This document shows, one piece after another, positions 38,939 through 50,123 of a stretch of 64,000 bases of DNA. Within the stretch, counting starts at the first letter, position 1. The number at the start of each line of letters is the position of its first letter. Where the stretch lies: the NCBI GenBank assembly GCA_904063045.1, contig CAJFCJ010000008.1, forward strand, positions 1,426,001 through 1,490,000, read 5' to 3'. The DNA is from Dimorphilus gyrociliatus. Lineage: Eukaryota; Annelida; Polychaeta; Dinophilidae. The notes below the pieces were generated by a model. The model ran no database searches and was not told the origin of the DNA. It worked only from the letters and a program-made list of their open reading frames with translations. The position numbers and the translations under genes are program-made.

Positions 38939-39236
38939 AGCAATCGGATATATTGTTTTTGAAAAAACAATATCAAATTGAACTATAGAGATAATTTGTT
39001 ATGTTTTAAAGGTCAGAGATAAATGCATTGGAGTCGTTGTTTAATTCGATAAACAGTTCGATAAAAAGTGTCTACTTTTCTTAAAAAAGGAGAAAGCTAT
39101 TCTTTTTCGATGAAATATCAAAAAATTACAAACAACTTCTGTTAGATGAAAATATACCATTACGAAAATATTCACTTTTTTAATAAATAACAGCTTAAAA
39201 ACTAATTGCCATTCTGAATAAATATTGCATTTGAAA

Positions 39237-39250
39237 ACGCCGCCTAGTGT
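39237..39250 (-). promoter_or_regulatory. CTCF-like motif upstream of ABCG gene 4
   Basis: The minus strand reads ACACTAGGCGGCGTT (through 39236), close to the CTCF core CACTAGG[G/T]GGC. It is 0.3 kb upstream of the gene 4 start. Confidence 0.35.
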
Positions 39251-40376
39251 TAAAATGTTGCTAAATTATACTGATGCATACACATACTTCACCTTAAAAC
39301 ATGTCAACTCAAAACTCATCAATCATACACCCTCCCAATATTTCATCAAATATAACGATTGAAATATATTCCGTTTCTTCACTAATCTGATTAGTTTTAA
39401 AGACTATCAATTTTTCATAGGTAATATAGATAGATCTCTTATTATGTTAATTGAGCATTGAAAATTAATCTAATAATTTTCTCTGAAATTTAACGCGTGA
39501 AAAGTCAGTTGTTTTGTTAGGCAGTAACAAAGTCTTAGAAAATTTAGAGGTTCTTCGGAATTTATAACATTAAAAAAGGTTGATGATGATAACTTTTGAG
39601 AAATGTCTTTGTAGTGTCGTGGGATCGAGTAAGTTTCTTTCTTTTGACACAGCATTCAAAAGAAACAAGAAAAAGCAATTGATATGTCACATACATTCTA
39701 ATCTGAAGCTTTCTGCTATATTTAGTCATTAATAATAGGTTTCGCTTATACAACTTAAATGTATATTTTCTATAATTTTATTCTGTTTTTTTTCGGTGCT
39801 GAAAAACATTTAAGATGATTCATTTAGGCAATAAGATCTTAATAATAGTTGTTTAAGAGCATTTTTTGATTAAATTCAAATTGTTTGAAGTTAAACATTT
39901 ATTACATTGTCTTTAAAATTGTAATACATTGCAATGGAATTAATAGTAGGCTGACTGAAAAAATTTTTGTGTAGTGTAATTAAAAAGTTAATATTAATTC
40001 CCAACGAATGAAACTAAACATTTTTGAAGACAATCTAATAAATTTGATAAAGCTATATAAAAAAAAATCAAAAAGTAGTATCTTCACAATGACTGATTCT
40101 AATCTATGTAGCTATTATGTTTGGCTTCTATCTTTTAATATTTAAGTTTTACCTTTAAATATTTTTTTCAAGACAAGAGAGACTTGGTTACAATAAAGGA
40201 AAAAAACGGAAACTGACTAAATGATTGGTATATGTAAATCCTAATTGTTAATAATTACACAATTTAGTCATTCTGGTAATTAGAAATACTTCAGTATAGT
40301 ATAGAGTACATATTAACTATTAATGTCTAATAAGGAAATCATTACATTTTCTTTTATATAGAGAATATTATAAAAA

Positions 40377-40413
40377 CAGAATTATACAGAAATTATACAG
40401 AATTATACAGAAA
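40377..40413 (+). repeat. Short tandem repeat, unit about 10-11 bp
   Basis: About three and a half copies of a unit reading A(A)ATTATACAG in direct order, with one unit lengthened by a single A. It is small and intergenic; no function is suggested. Confidence 0.7.
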
Positions 40414-41208
40414 TATATAAATATTATATAGAAATGTGTTTTGAATAATCATTTAGTTTTTCTTTCTTAATTTCACATAAACAGAAAAATCTGTATATTG
40501 TTTCTGCGATATATCAACAAGTAATATTACCTAAGTTTCAAGAAGGAAAGTGTAATTGGATAATAATTAAATACAAATACTCATCTATTACATGTCTAGT
40601 GAGGCCTCATCTGTTAAAAGTCTTTTTTCCTTAAAAAATCGTATCATTTAATCCACTATATGAAATATATGATAATGATGCTGTTCTTAAATAATGTCGT
40701 TAATTATTTGAATGTTGAAAGTGTTATACTTCATATTTAAAAGAAATATTAAAAACTATATAGATTTCTAATATATAAATTTAGATTCTAATTGTTTATT
40801 GTTTAAAGAGAAAGAAATCAGGGAATGAAATAATATTAACATACTGTTGTTCTAGGTTGAAAACCACTCCATTATTTTAAGTCTACATTAGATATAAAAA
40901 AGAAGGATTTTATATAAATAATTTTTATTAAAAACCTTTATTTTTCATACTTAAATTTCTCGTCAATATTATACAGTCTTTAAAAATTTGGGTAAAACTG
41001 AGTACTAAAAATGTTTTCAAAAAATTTTTTAGCAATCAATCTCGTAAATTCAACTAATAGAACAAAAAAGCAATCGCTGTTTCAGATGTGTACAACAATG
41101 AATTATTTATTTCATTTTCCGTTAATTGCAAGGAAATATATTTTGTCATGTTTTTATCATAAATAGTAAAAGAAGCGGAAAAAAAATTTTTTTGAGCTGT
41201 TTTGACAA

Positions 41209-41222
41209 GCTGCCCCCTAGTG
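41209..41222 (-). promoter_or_regulatory. CTCF-like motif just upstream of the GnRH-type receptor
   Basis: The minus strand reads CACTAGGGGGCAGC, a perfect match to the vertebrate CTCF core. It is 53 nt before the receptor ATG and is a striking GC-rich word in AT-rich surroundings. Confidence 0.5.
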
Positions 41223-41274
41223 TGATTCATTTCAATTGTATCATTAGTGAAACTGAGACTACGATACCAGTAGG

Positions 41275-43610
41275 ATGTTATCAATTTTCTCAGTGGAGAA
41301 TACAACCATTAACGGTTCTCGAAACTTACCCAACGAATTAACCTTTAACGAACATCATATTTTCTCTATTTGTGGCCTAGTTATTTTCTTCTGTATTTCG
41401 TCAGTTTCCAATTTGGTCGTTTTTTATGACATAATAAAATCCAGGAGACGAAGTCGTCGAATAAAGCTGTATATTATAAATTTATTAGTAGCCGATATGA
41501 TAGTTACGTTTATTATGGTACCCTCCGAAATTTTTTGGCATGTATCAGTGGAATGGAAAGCAGGAGATTTGGCTTGCAGGTAGAAATAGTTTAGAAAATA
41601 TGTTTTGAAAATTGTAAAAGTACAGTGTTTTTACGTTAAAATAACTAATTTTTTCACATTCTTTCATTATATTAGTAAATATTACATTTTTTAAAAAAAT
41701 TACCTAAACCTAAGTCAATAATTATTTCTACATGTTGATTTTTAATTGCTGTATTATTGTAAAGTTGTTTTTTCTTAACAGAATACTAATGTTCTTCAGA
41801 ACATTTGGATTTTATTTATCGTCTTTTATAGTTGTTATTATATCTATTGATCGATATTTTGTTATGGCTCACACAAGATGCTCAAAAAAAGACAAAAAGA
41901 GAAGTCAGTATATGATTGTCATTACATGGATTCTAAGTTTTCTCGCTAGTCTCCCTCAGGTAGGTACAGTTTTATAATTTTTTTTTTTTGCGTTTCACTA
42001 TTTTTACTATAAGGTTTTTAATCAATAGTATTTAATGAAGTTTGCAAAAGATAGGAATATTTTTCTTTGACATTTAATTGTACTTAAATTATTTCATGGC
42101 TCAGAGTGGCTTTTTTTTCTTCCATCTTTTTTTTGCAAAAAATTGTAATATTATCAATTGATGGATTTTTCCCAAAAAGTATGAGGCTTTCACAAAACTA
42201 TTTTGTACTATCAATTAACTAACTAAAAAAAGTTTGTGTAATAATAACTCTGATTATAATCAAATATTTACTAATTGACTTATGGTGTCATTTAAATTCA
42301 TGTAAAAATTCTACAATTCATTACAAAAATGGTGGGAAGAGATAATGTTTACAGATCACCATTTTCTTTATCATTTACTTAGAGTTTCATCTTTCATGTG
42401 GAGAATCATCCACACTATATTTGGTTTCAACAATGTATAGCTCTTAACTCATTCAAATCAAATTCGCTAAAAATGGCATATAATATCACACATTTACTTT
42501 TGGTATATGCTCTACCGACTTTGCTGATTGTGTTATCGTACACATTAATTGTGTGCAAAATATGGCGGCGAGAAGACTTCGAGCCAGACAAACCTTCAAG
42601 TATGTCTGTTAAAAAGTCAAGCATGAAATTCAAAAGAATTTCACTTTCGATTGAATATAATTTTTGTTTCGACATTTTTCAGGACGTTTGAAATTGTCAT
42701 CTAACACTTTACCAACACGACAATCAAGCCCCTTACCCTTAACAACAGTTACATTCTTTCATAAAGCTAGACAACGAACACTGAAAATGACAGTTATCAT
42801 AGGTTAAAAAATTTACTTTATAAATGTTAAATATTTTGCTTTAATAGTTAATGTTGTAATAGTTTTTGTCATTCGTTTGAAATATTTTGAGAGGATTTTC
42901 ATTAGAATTTCAATCATATGGACCATTTAAATCTTTTTCTAATGAAATTACACAAATTTACACTGTAATCGATTAATTATTCATTGGGCGATTTTTTGTA
43001 AACAGTGTTGGCTTTTATTCTCTGCTGGACACCATATTTTATTGTTGCAATGTGGGTGGAAATTGATTTGTAAGTATTGCAATAACTTGTAAAATTTCCC
43101 ATTTATTATGTATCTAAACTCTTTTTTTGAAGAAAAAGTGCGAAAAAGTATTTACCACCAAAAGTAATGAAACTTATGTATATGCTAGCAGTCTCAAACT
43201 CATGCGTTAATCCAATTATATACGGTAAGTTAATTCTCCAACCGAAAATTTCCTTGCAATGTTTGTCTTCATTTTACTTTCAAGGAATGATTTGCACAAA
43301 TGTGGGAGAAAAAATAATTAAAATATGTAAATGCACTCATTGCTCACGGACATCCACGAATAGTATGACTAGTTTCCGACCTCGGAAGTCTTCGCCTAGA
43401 ATGCGGCGACTTATTGTTCGTGGAAATATCCAAAAACGAAACACAATCAAATTACAGAAGATTAAAAATAATTTGGGAGAAATATCACCACTAGTTCATA
43501 ACTGTCAAAATCAACGTTTTAACTATCCTTTCGAATCAAAAGTTTTCAAACATAATGGAAAAAAGCTGGATTTAGATAAAAAAAAGTTAATCTTAAAAAG
43601 CTTTTCATAA
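41275..43610 (+). CDS. GnRH / AKH / corazonin-superfamily receptor (7 exons)
   Basis: Exons are 41275-41579, 41782-41959, 42383-42599, 42683-42802, 43006-43069, 43133-43224 and 43285-43610. All junctions are in phase, giving 433 aa. The N-terminus has NTT and NGS sequons. Family hallmarks are RRRSRRIK in ICL1, LLVADMIVTFIMVPSE in TM2, W-x-AGDLACR before TM3, LMFFRTFGFYLSSF in TM3, DRY at 125-127, LASLPQSFIFHVE at the TM4/ECL2 border with FQQC, RTLKMTVII then CWTPYF in TM6, and NSCVNPIIYG in TM7. This pattern is specific to receptors for GnRH, adipokinetic hormone, ACP and corazonin, which usually couple to Gq. The C-tail is long and very basic. Which of the four ligand types applies cannot be told by eye. 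Exon 3 uses a donor inside a longer open frame (CCTTCAA/GTATGT), chosen because it restores the TM6 frame. Confidence 0.92.
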
Positions 43611-44533
43611 CTTTTCTCTTCTTCGAAACTTATCAAGTATAATGAAAATCATTGAATTTATAAAGTTTATGATAACTTGTTCATTAGAACGAATTGAAAA
43701 AACTATACATTAATTATCCACGTTTCCTCTCGTCAGGAAACTCGCGAAAAAATACCACCTGCTTTTCTTTTCATCATTCATTTCAAAAAAGATTTTACTT
43801 CTAATATTTTATGACTTGTTAGGAAAAGCAATATATATTTCAATGTTCTAATTAGATTGCTTTTAAAACACAATTATTCCTGATATTTTTTCAAGTCAGA
43901 ACATTTTTTTTGGATGTTTATGCATTACATATCATAAATTTCACACACATATATATATATATAGATATATACATTTCCATTTTTTTAAATTAAAAATTTT
44001 CGCTTCTTTGATAAGTTTAGCGATTACTGAGCCGGAAAGCGATCTATTTTTCATAATAGTCTTTTTATTGAAGTAATGGACTTTTCCGTGTAAATTTCAC
44101 GCCATATTCAAGACATTATATTCAAAATTTTTATCACAAAACAATAATGTCAAACGTGTTCTTGTTACAAATATCCACTATTTATTTTAACTTTTTTGTC
44201 TGGGATTTTTAGAGACCCAAATTAACAAAATCTTTTAAGTCTAAACACCACAATCAAAAAGGTATTTTTTAGCCTTCTTTTTTCTACAAAAATAATAATG
44301 TAATATTATAAAAAACAGTACAATCTAGTTTTTTAAACAAATGAATCAAAATTATAGTTTTGTCATCTGTTGTTTATTACATTTACTTTTAAAACAAAAA
44401 ATATTCTGTGATTTTTTTTCAATATTGACTTGTTTCAGAAATATTCAGTGCTTGGAATATATTTATACGTTTTTGTTCTTAAACACCAGATGGCACTTTT
44501 TTATATAACGAAAGAGGATTTTATAATTTTCCA
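43611..44533. other. Intergenic AT-rich spacer with a CTCF-like motif
   Basis: Lies between the convergent 3' ends of the GnRH-type receptor and the small membrane protein. Its only notable element is ACACCAGATGGCAC at 44483-44496, about 40 nt beyond the small gene's stop. A short TA repeat lies near 43948-43970. Confidence 0.5.
44483..44496 (+). promoter_or_regulatory. CTCF-like motif
   Basis: ACACCAGATGGCAC fits the CTCF core [C/T]AG[A/G][T/G]GGC[A/G] with its upstream CAC. It is located between convergent genes. Confidence 0.4.
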
Positions 44534-44884
44534 TTAATCTTCTAATTCGATATCTTCATTGGAAACTACAGGGAAGAAGTAACGTTGATTTTTAAAAGAA
44601 GATTTTTGAAGAGTTAAAAATTTCTTACGAGGATTAATATACTTATTTTTGCAAAAATTAACAAAAAAACTCGTTATTGCAGTTATAATTACAATAAATA
44701 TCACTAATCCAAAGGTGATAAACAACTGAATTGTAGTCGATACACCAGAAATATGCGACTCAAATTGTCGATTTTGTTGCTGTACTGTATAAAAAAAAGG
44801 TAGAAAGGGCAACACGAATTGTTTATAATTATTTTAAAAAAAACCTGTCGATGTTGAAATATTGATATCAGTATATTCGTTCAT
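44534..44884 (-). CDS. Small single-pass membrane protein, unknown family (2 exons)
   Basis: Exons 44884-44845 and 44784-44534, joined G|TA across a 60-nt intron, give 96 aa. The N-terminus is short and polar, with a sequon (NIS) and a Ser/Thr/Gln-rich stretch. One hydrophobic helix of about 25 residues (core LFITFGLVIFIVIITAITSFF) is followed by a basic juxtamembrane stretch (KNKYINPRKK) and an acidic end (SNEDIELED). The topology is probably N-out/C-in. I do not recognise the family. A good acceptor (TTATCACAG) ends 12 nt before the ATG, so the message has an upstream non-coding exon or is trans-spliced. The TMEM220-like gene ends only 185 nt upstream on the same strand. The matching intron phase and clean membrane topology support a real gene, but no homologue is in hand. 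Confidence 0.5.
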
Positions 44885-45033
44885 TACTTCTTTCTGCTGT
44901 GATAACACGAATTTTAGGTAAAAAATTCGTAAAAACGTGCACACAATAAATGATAAAAGGAAAATGAAAAGCAAAAAGCGTCAGAAAATAAATTATTGAT
45001 TAAGCAGGGACTGTGTTTATAATTATGAGACGA

Positions 45034-45039
45034 TTTATT
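45034..45039 (-). terminator. Poly(A) signal of the TMEM220-like gene
   Basis: AATAAA on the minus strand, about 30 nt after the stop codon of the TMEM220-like gene. The position is typical for a short 3'UTR. Confidence 0.55.
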
Positions 45040-45069
45040 TCGAAAATTATATACTTTTTTAAAATTTGT

Positions 45070-45504
45070 CTAGAGAGAATCAGCACAAGTTTTGATAACA
45101 TCTAAACTCCACAATACCAGAGGACAAATGGACATTATAGTCAACAACACTAATAATATTTTCTTCCTTTCGTCTATTAGTGATAAGAGTATTAACCATA
45201 CAACAACCAACATAAGACCGCTGAATTCTCTTCCTTCTTCGAATCGTAGATCAAAGCACTTGGTATTGTATTTAATTAGCATATTTAAGCCGGAAATGAG
45301 ACAAACCAACGAGTGAAGCATGCAGAAAGATAACCAAAATCGTGAATGTTTGATTTTCTCATCGTAAACGAGAACACCAGTAAGTGATGAAGGAACAATA
45401 TACACATAGAGCCATAGGTAACAATCTCTGTCATTATGCTGTACACCTGCTGCTAAAGCGAAGAAAATTGACATTGAAATAGCTGAAAATCTCAACAACA
45501 GCAT
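45070..45504 (-). CDS. TMEM220-like multi-pass membrane protein
   Basis: A single-exon open frame of 144 aa with four to five hydrophobic helices. The family block FFALAAGVQHNDRD-x2-LWLYVYIVP in the first third and the EEGRE-x-SGL motif (EEGREFSGLMLVVVW) in the second half match vertebrate TMEM220 (FFALAA-VQ-NDPD; EEGRELSGL) in order and spacing. The length is close to the about 160 aa of the human protein. Its biochemical role is not established in any animal I know of. The start at 45504 is the first ATG, and a later Met at residue 11 would also leave the first helix intact. An AATAAA follows 31 nt after the stop, and a small membrane-protein gene begins 185 nt downstream on the same strand. 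Confidence 0.85.
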   Translation of the reverse strand: MLLLRFSAISMSIFFALAAGVQHNDRDCYLWLYVYIVPSSLTGVLVYDEKIKHSRFWLSFCMLHSLVCLISGLNMLIKYNTKCFDLRFEEGREFSGLMLVVVWLILLSLIDERKKILLVLLTIMSICPLVLWSLDVIKTCADSL

Positions 45505-46732
45505 TCTTTTTTTAACAAAAAGCCTTCTTATCTTATCTTTTAAATATTGTCCAAAATTGAATACAATTCACAATATTGTACAAATGGCCTTTCTACACCG
45601 TTGCTAAAAGTTGTATGTGTTTAAAAATATTTTTCAAAGAGTATTAAGGATGATTAGAAATTCCTTTGAAAGAAAATCAGATTGTTTTGATTAATAAAGA
45701 AAGATAAGGAACTCAAAAAGGACATCTTTTTGAATATTCAGGGACGGAAATAATTAAATAAACAAGTTTTTATTCCCCTGACAAATCATTATTGTTACTT
45801 GAAATAGCTAATAAAATATTTATAAATATAGATTGTGTGCACTCATTACAAGTAGAGGTTTTAAAAAAGGCCTAAATCATGATTATTTTGAAAGGGATTT
45901 ATAGGGATTTTTTGCAACTTTAGTGTTAATTATTATTTTTTTTCGACTACATGTAAACATTTCTTCTGGATGTCTCCGTTCTTCTATCAACCTGAATAAA
46001 ATAGTTGAATACAATACACACACATACAAAAAATATAAACGTATCAATTCCTTTCATTCGCTTTGGCATCCTCCCAAGCTTCATTCTCCTCTGACCATTT
46101 ACGAATTTTTCAGTTACATATAATTTTTAAAACTGCTGAAAGCCTTTGAAAATTCGTCATTTGAAGTAACTTGTAATTTATGTATTTGAAATACATATAG
46201 TGTAGAACAGAAGGAAAATATGATATACTTATAGTATTTGCTTTTCAAAATACTTTTAAAGTTTTCTGTATCACAATTCGTACTTTGAATATTACCATTT
46301 ATCTTTTTTAAAACAAAAGAATAAATAAGACATGTTAATTAAATTATATTTAGTAAATTTAATTTTTATCGATTTAAGAGGTGTATCTTTTTAATTATGT
46401 ATATTTTTCCAACATTGAAGCATTCAAAAAAAGTATGTAACATGAACACTGCCAATATAAACTAGAAAGAAATTACATAAAATTTCTTTAAATAACAGGA
46501 AAAAGTAAATCCAACCATAAAGCACTCAGCAATTTAAAATTCTGCATATATTATAAGATGTATATTAATAATTCATATTTGTATGTCCAGTTTTCACTAT
46601 TTTTATACTCCCACGTCCTAAATCGACCAGTTGATGCATTCCAAGTATTTGACAGCAAGTAGTCTAATATCGTCTAATATTACAAACTCAGCTCCTTCTT
46701 CAGGTAATATATATTTGAAGTATACTAGTTTT
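45505..46732. other. Divergent intergenic spacer
   Basis: Lies between the TMEM220-like gene (-) and the C16orf89-like gene (+). It is AT-rich. The frame at 45923-46123 has no recognisable features. The promoter of the C16orf89-like gene lies at its right end. Confidence 0.45.
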
Positions 46733-46741
46733 ATATATAAG
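46733..46741 (+). promoter_or_regulatory. TATA box of the C16orf89-like gene
   Basis: TATATAAGG lies about 100 nt before the start codon. It is followed by a purine-rich GAG-repeat leader, which fits a transcription start near 46763. Confidence 0.5.
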
Positions 46742-46840
46742 GAGTGTGAAGAGAGTGAGTTAGAGAGCTAGAGAGGAGTGGTAGTAATGTCCGTAGTATA
46801 TTCTTTCTTTCTTACACCCAGCAGTTAGAGTTTTCAAAAT

Positions 46841-48652
46841 ATGAGGATCAGGCTCTTCATTTTTGCTTTCTTTCTTTTTGTCTCCTCCGAGAATATTGAA
46901 CTTTTAGACAACGTCCTGAGGTCAATGAGAAAAGGATTGGACTTTTTTCGTTTGGAGCTGAAAAACTTGAATTTGGATAGCGTCATAGGAACACGGATTG
47001 TAGAAGGTAATAAATATTATATTCATGTATTTACTTCTTTTACTATATGACATATATTGTATTCCATATACTCTTCTGTGTTAATAATATAGAAATCTTT
47101 TGAAATGCTTTTTTCAAAGACCTGTATTGTGCTTGGTTTATTACTTTAAAGGTATAAATTCGGTGAGCAATTTTTAAAGACAAAAAAAGACATTCAAGGT
47201 TATAAATAAAGATGAAAAAAAAATAATATACGCTAAAATGAAAGAGTATTCTTAATCAGTTAAAATTTTTGTATATACTTTTCAAAGTAATTTTCCTCTA
47301 TATTATTGAGTTTCTTTGTTCAATTAGCATCCCAATGGATTAGTAACATTTTTCCATAAGAGAAAAACAAACTTTTGGCAAATGTGACATAAATTAGTCT
47401 TTCTTTGTTAATTAAATTATTTTCTTAACTTTCAAAGACATTAGCTAGGACCAACACTAAAATGGTAATCTGTATATCGCATATGTCTCAAATATTTAAT
47501 TTCTTATAAGTAACAATATAACATGGCTTTGAGAAATTCTAAAGTATAGATTTGTCTCTTCTCTTAAATACGCAAGTTGTCATGATGGTTTTGCGAAGTA
47601 CTTTATTTCAACTACAAGTTATTTCTTCTTTTTCTCCAATAATCAATTATTATTTTTCTTTCAACTATAGGAATTCTCATCGATAAAGCGATATTTAATA
47701 TTTTAAAAAGATCGTTATCTGCTGAACATGAATCTATAGAATCTAAAATATTTTATGCATTGAATAGTTTCTTTAGTTTGAAAACAAGTTAATTCTTAGA
47801 ATATATACAGCATATATTTATATATATATTATTTTTAGTATTAATTTAATAAAACTGGTATCCTCTATGGCAGGTCAATTACATCAAGCTCTCATTTCCC
47901 ATCGAAAAATACCTAACAGAATTCGTTTGGAAATTTCCAATCTGATAGAGAAAGCCGCTTTGATCAGTAATTTATCGATACCCTACATTCAATTGAACCA
48001 GCCAGAATACTACAATACTTTACAAGGTTCCATTCAACCAGGAATTTGGGAATTGAATGAAGATCTACAAAGAACATATCAAGTAACCGATCACTTTATA
48101 AGCCCTAGAGAGCAAATGAAAGAGAGCCAGTCTGATGAATGTGTCGCGAACGTTTTAGGAACAAATGATAATCCAAAGAGGAAATGTATAATTAATAAAT
48201 TCTGCCTTGATTTAATGACAATAGATGGCTTTAGTAAATACTCCTTATCTCATCAACTTTTCTTCTGGCAGCTCACTAAAAAGGCAGGTTGTCTTAAAGA
48301 TAATTCTCTTAAACACATCAAAGAGCTTAATAAGAGAATATGTTCCAACATGCTGGTGGAAGCAGAATACTTCTCCAAGCAAAGCTCGCCACGCTATCAC
48401 GATTTATTCATGGAGCAAATTGCTCTTTGTGGTATGGAAGGATTTCGTGAAGATTTTTGCAAAGAGGAATGGACTCTTAAAATAATTAATTGGCAATATG
48501 ACGATGGATGCTGGGGATTAACTGAAAACAGCAAACGTATAAAAAGGGAGGAAAAGGTCTTGAAAAATGGATGCTTGGCGCATAGAACTGCCGTGGCACT
48601 ATCTTCTCAAACTCAACTACTGCGCCACCTATTGGAAAAGAGTGACAACTAA
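46841..48652 (+). CDS. C16orf89 / UPF0764-family secreted protein (3 exons)
   Basis: Exons 46841-47006, 47671-47787 and 47874-48652 (junctions G|GA and A|GT) give 353 aa. A signal peptide (RLFIFAFFLFVSS) is followed by a helical N-terminal part (LNLDSVIGTRIVEG), then QPGIWEL at about residue 130. The cysteine-bearing core matches human C16orf89 in order: SDECVANVLGT, CIINKFCLDLMT, YSLSHQLFFWQLTKKAGC, FMEQIALCGMEGFREDF and IINWQYDDGCWG. The basic KRIKREEK stretch and C-terminal LLRHLLEK are weaker. Human C16orf89 is a thyroid-enriched secreted protein of unknown mechanism, so no function is assigned here. A CTCF-like word lies in the last codons (48620-48635). An upstream TATA box supports the start. 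Confidence 0.88.
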
Positions 48653-50123
48653 ATATTTTATTCAACTTACATTACACATAGTAGATGTACATTGTCACTA
48701 TTAGCTATAAATTAATATATTACTTGTGTAATTAAAAAAATTAATATTAGGAGCATAAAAGTAATGATAATAGAGTTATGACAACTCATATTAATAATAA
48801 ATAAGCAACTTTTAACATGTATAAAACATTAATTAATTATCGTGAAATATATGTGTAGAAACTTCTTTTTTCTTTTCTTTAAAAGGAATAAGAATATATA
48901 TACTGCATACTCCAATTAATATATATATATATATATACAGTATATGTTTCTCCCAAGTAAGACTATTCTCGATACATGTAAGGTATATTGCACTGGTTTT
49001 AGTAATTCGTGCTAAAAAAGAGCTTCCTCTTATAACTTTGTATCACACTTCGATATTATTGTTCTACATTTTTCTGTATTTTCTAAACTCTTAAGTTATT
49101 TAAATCAAGAAATTCACATTATGCTTACAAAATAACAATAGATTTATTACGTAAGTGGTATAACCTTGTAGCTTAAATTTGGTAGTCACATTTAATAAGA
49201 GGACAGTGTTTTTGGCTGATATAAAAAATTTTATATATAGTTATATATAGTTACAACGAACATTCTCAACTAATATATGAAGTTTTGTAAATGTATTTAA
49301 TTTTTCCCTTACTTGCGAATGATGAATTTTCATTACTAAACGAGTTACATATAGAGTATACGAAACGATGTATGCAATATATGTTCAATGTTGTTCTATT
49401 AGGTGTTATTATTCTTAATTAGAATACAGTTGCACGCATACGAATTTTGTTTTCTTTTTATAAAACTCTTATAGTCTTGCCCACCAAATACTATTTTAAT
49501 ATGCTTAGGTTTTATTATATTTTATTACTATAACATTGGGTTATTAGAAGGTTTCAAAGTGACAAGCAGATATAAAATCGGCAAACCGTAACTAATTCTG
49601 TCGCTAGAAAAGTGATTACCACTTTAAATTTTGTTATTAGCTAATCCACTTTTTTGAAGGATAACTTAAAATAAGGTTTACCTCATTAATCATAAATGAC
49701 TGCTAACATAAAATGTACCATGATGTATTTGTCTTCAAAATTAAAGCAATAGTATTTTTTCATTCTTTTTACCTTTATTAGTAATTAGTTTTTGCAAATG
49801 TTAAAACAAACAATACTTTAATAGTATTAAGCATTAAGTGTCATGTCAAGTAACAATTAAAGAAATACTGAGGAAGAATAGAAGAGGATGAATATGGACA
49901 ACAATCACAAAGGGCGTTATTTTGTATTTGCTTTTAAAATAAGAAATTATCTTAATACTTTTTTTTTACATTTTTATAAAGAATCATCCAGTTTTTTTTT
50001 TAAAGGATTGTCGTTCACTAAAACTGTAAATACTAATATATTATACATTTATTAACATAGATTTTCTATAAAAGTTAGTCTAACACTAGATGTCGTGAAA
50101 TAACCTTGTTCGGCACAATCTCA
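48653..50123. other. Intergenic AT-rich spacer
   Basis: No gene seen. A (TA)n run lies at 48919-48937. Just before the GPCR start, CACTAGATGTCG at 50083-50095 is a weak variant of the CTCF-like motif. Confidence 0.45.
48919..48937 (+). repeat. Short (TA)n repeat
   Basis: About nine TA units in the spacer downstream of the C16orf89-like gene. No function is suggested. Confidence 0.8.

Larger units (their letters stand above)
38939..41274. other. Intergenic region between divergent ABCG gene 4 and the GnRH-type receptor
   Basis: 2.3 kb of AT-rich DNA between two genes read outward. It holds two good CTCF-like motifs (39237-39250 and 41209-41222) near its two ends and a short tandem repeat at 40377-40413. 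Open frames at 39470-39753 and 41054-41305 (minus) have no supporting motif. Confidence 0.5.

Noticed and set aside
39470-39753. Two overlapping minus-strand frames upstream of ABCG gene 4
   Set aside because: No motif and no phase-compatible splice to gene 4.
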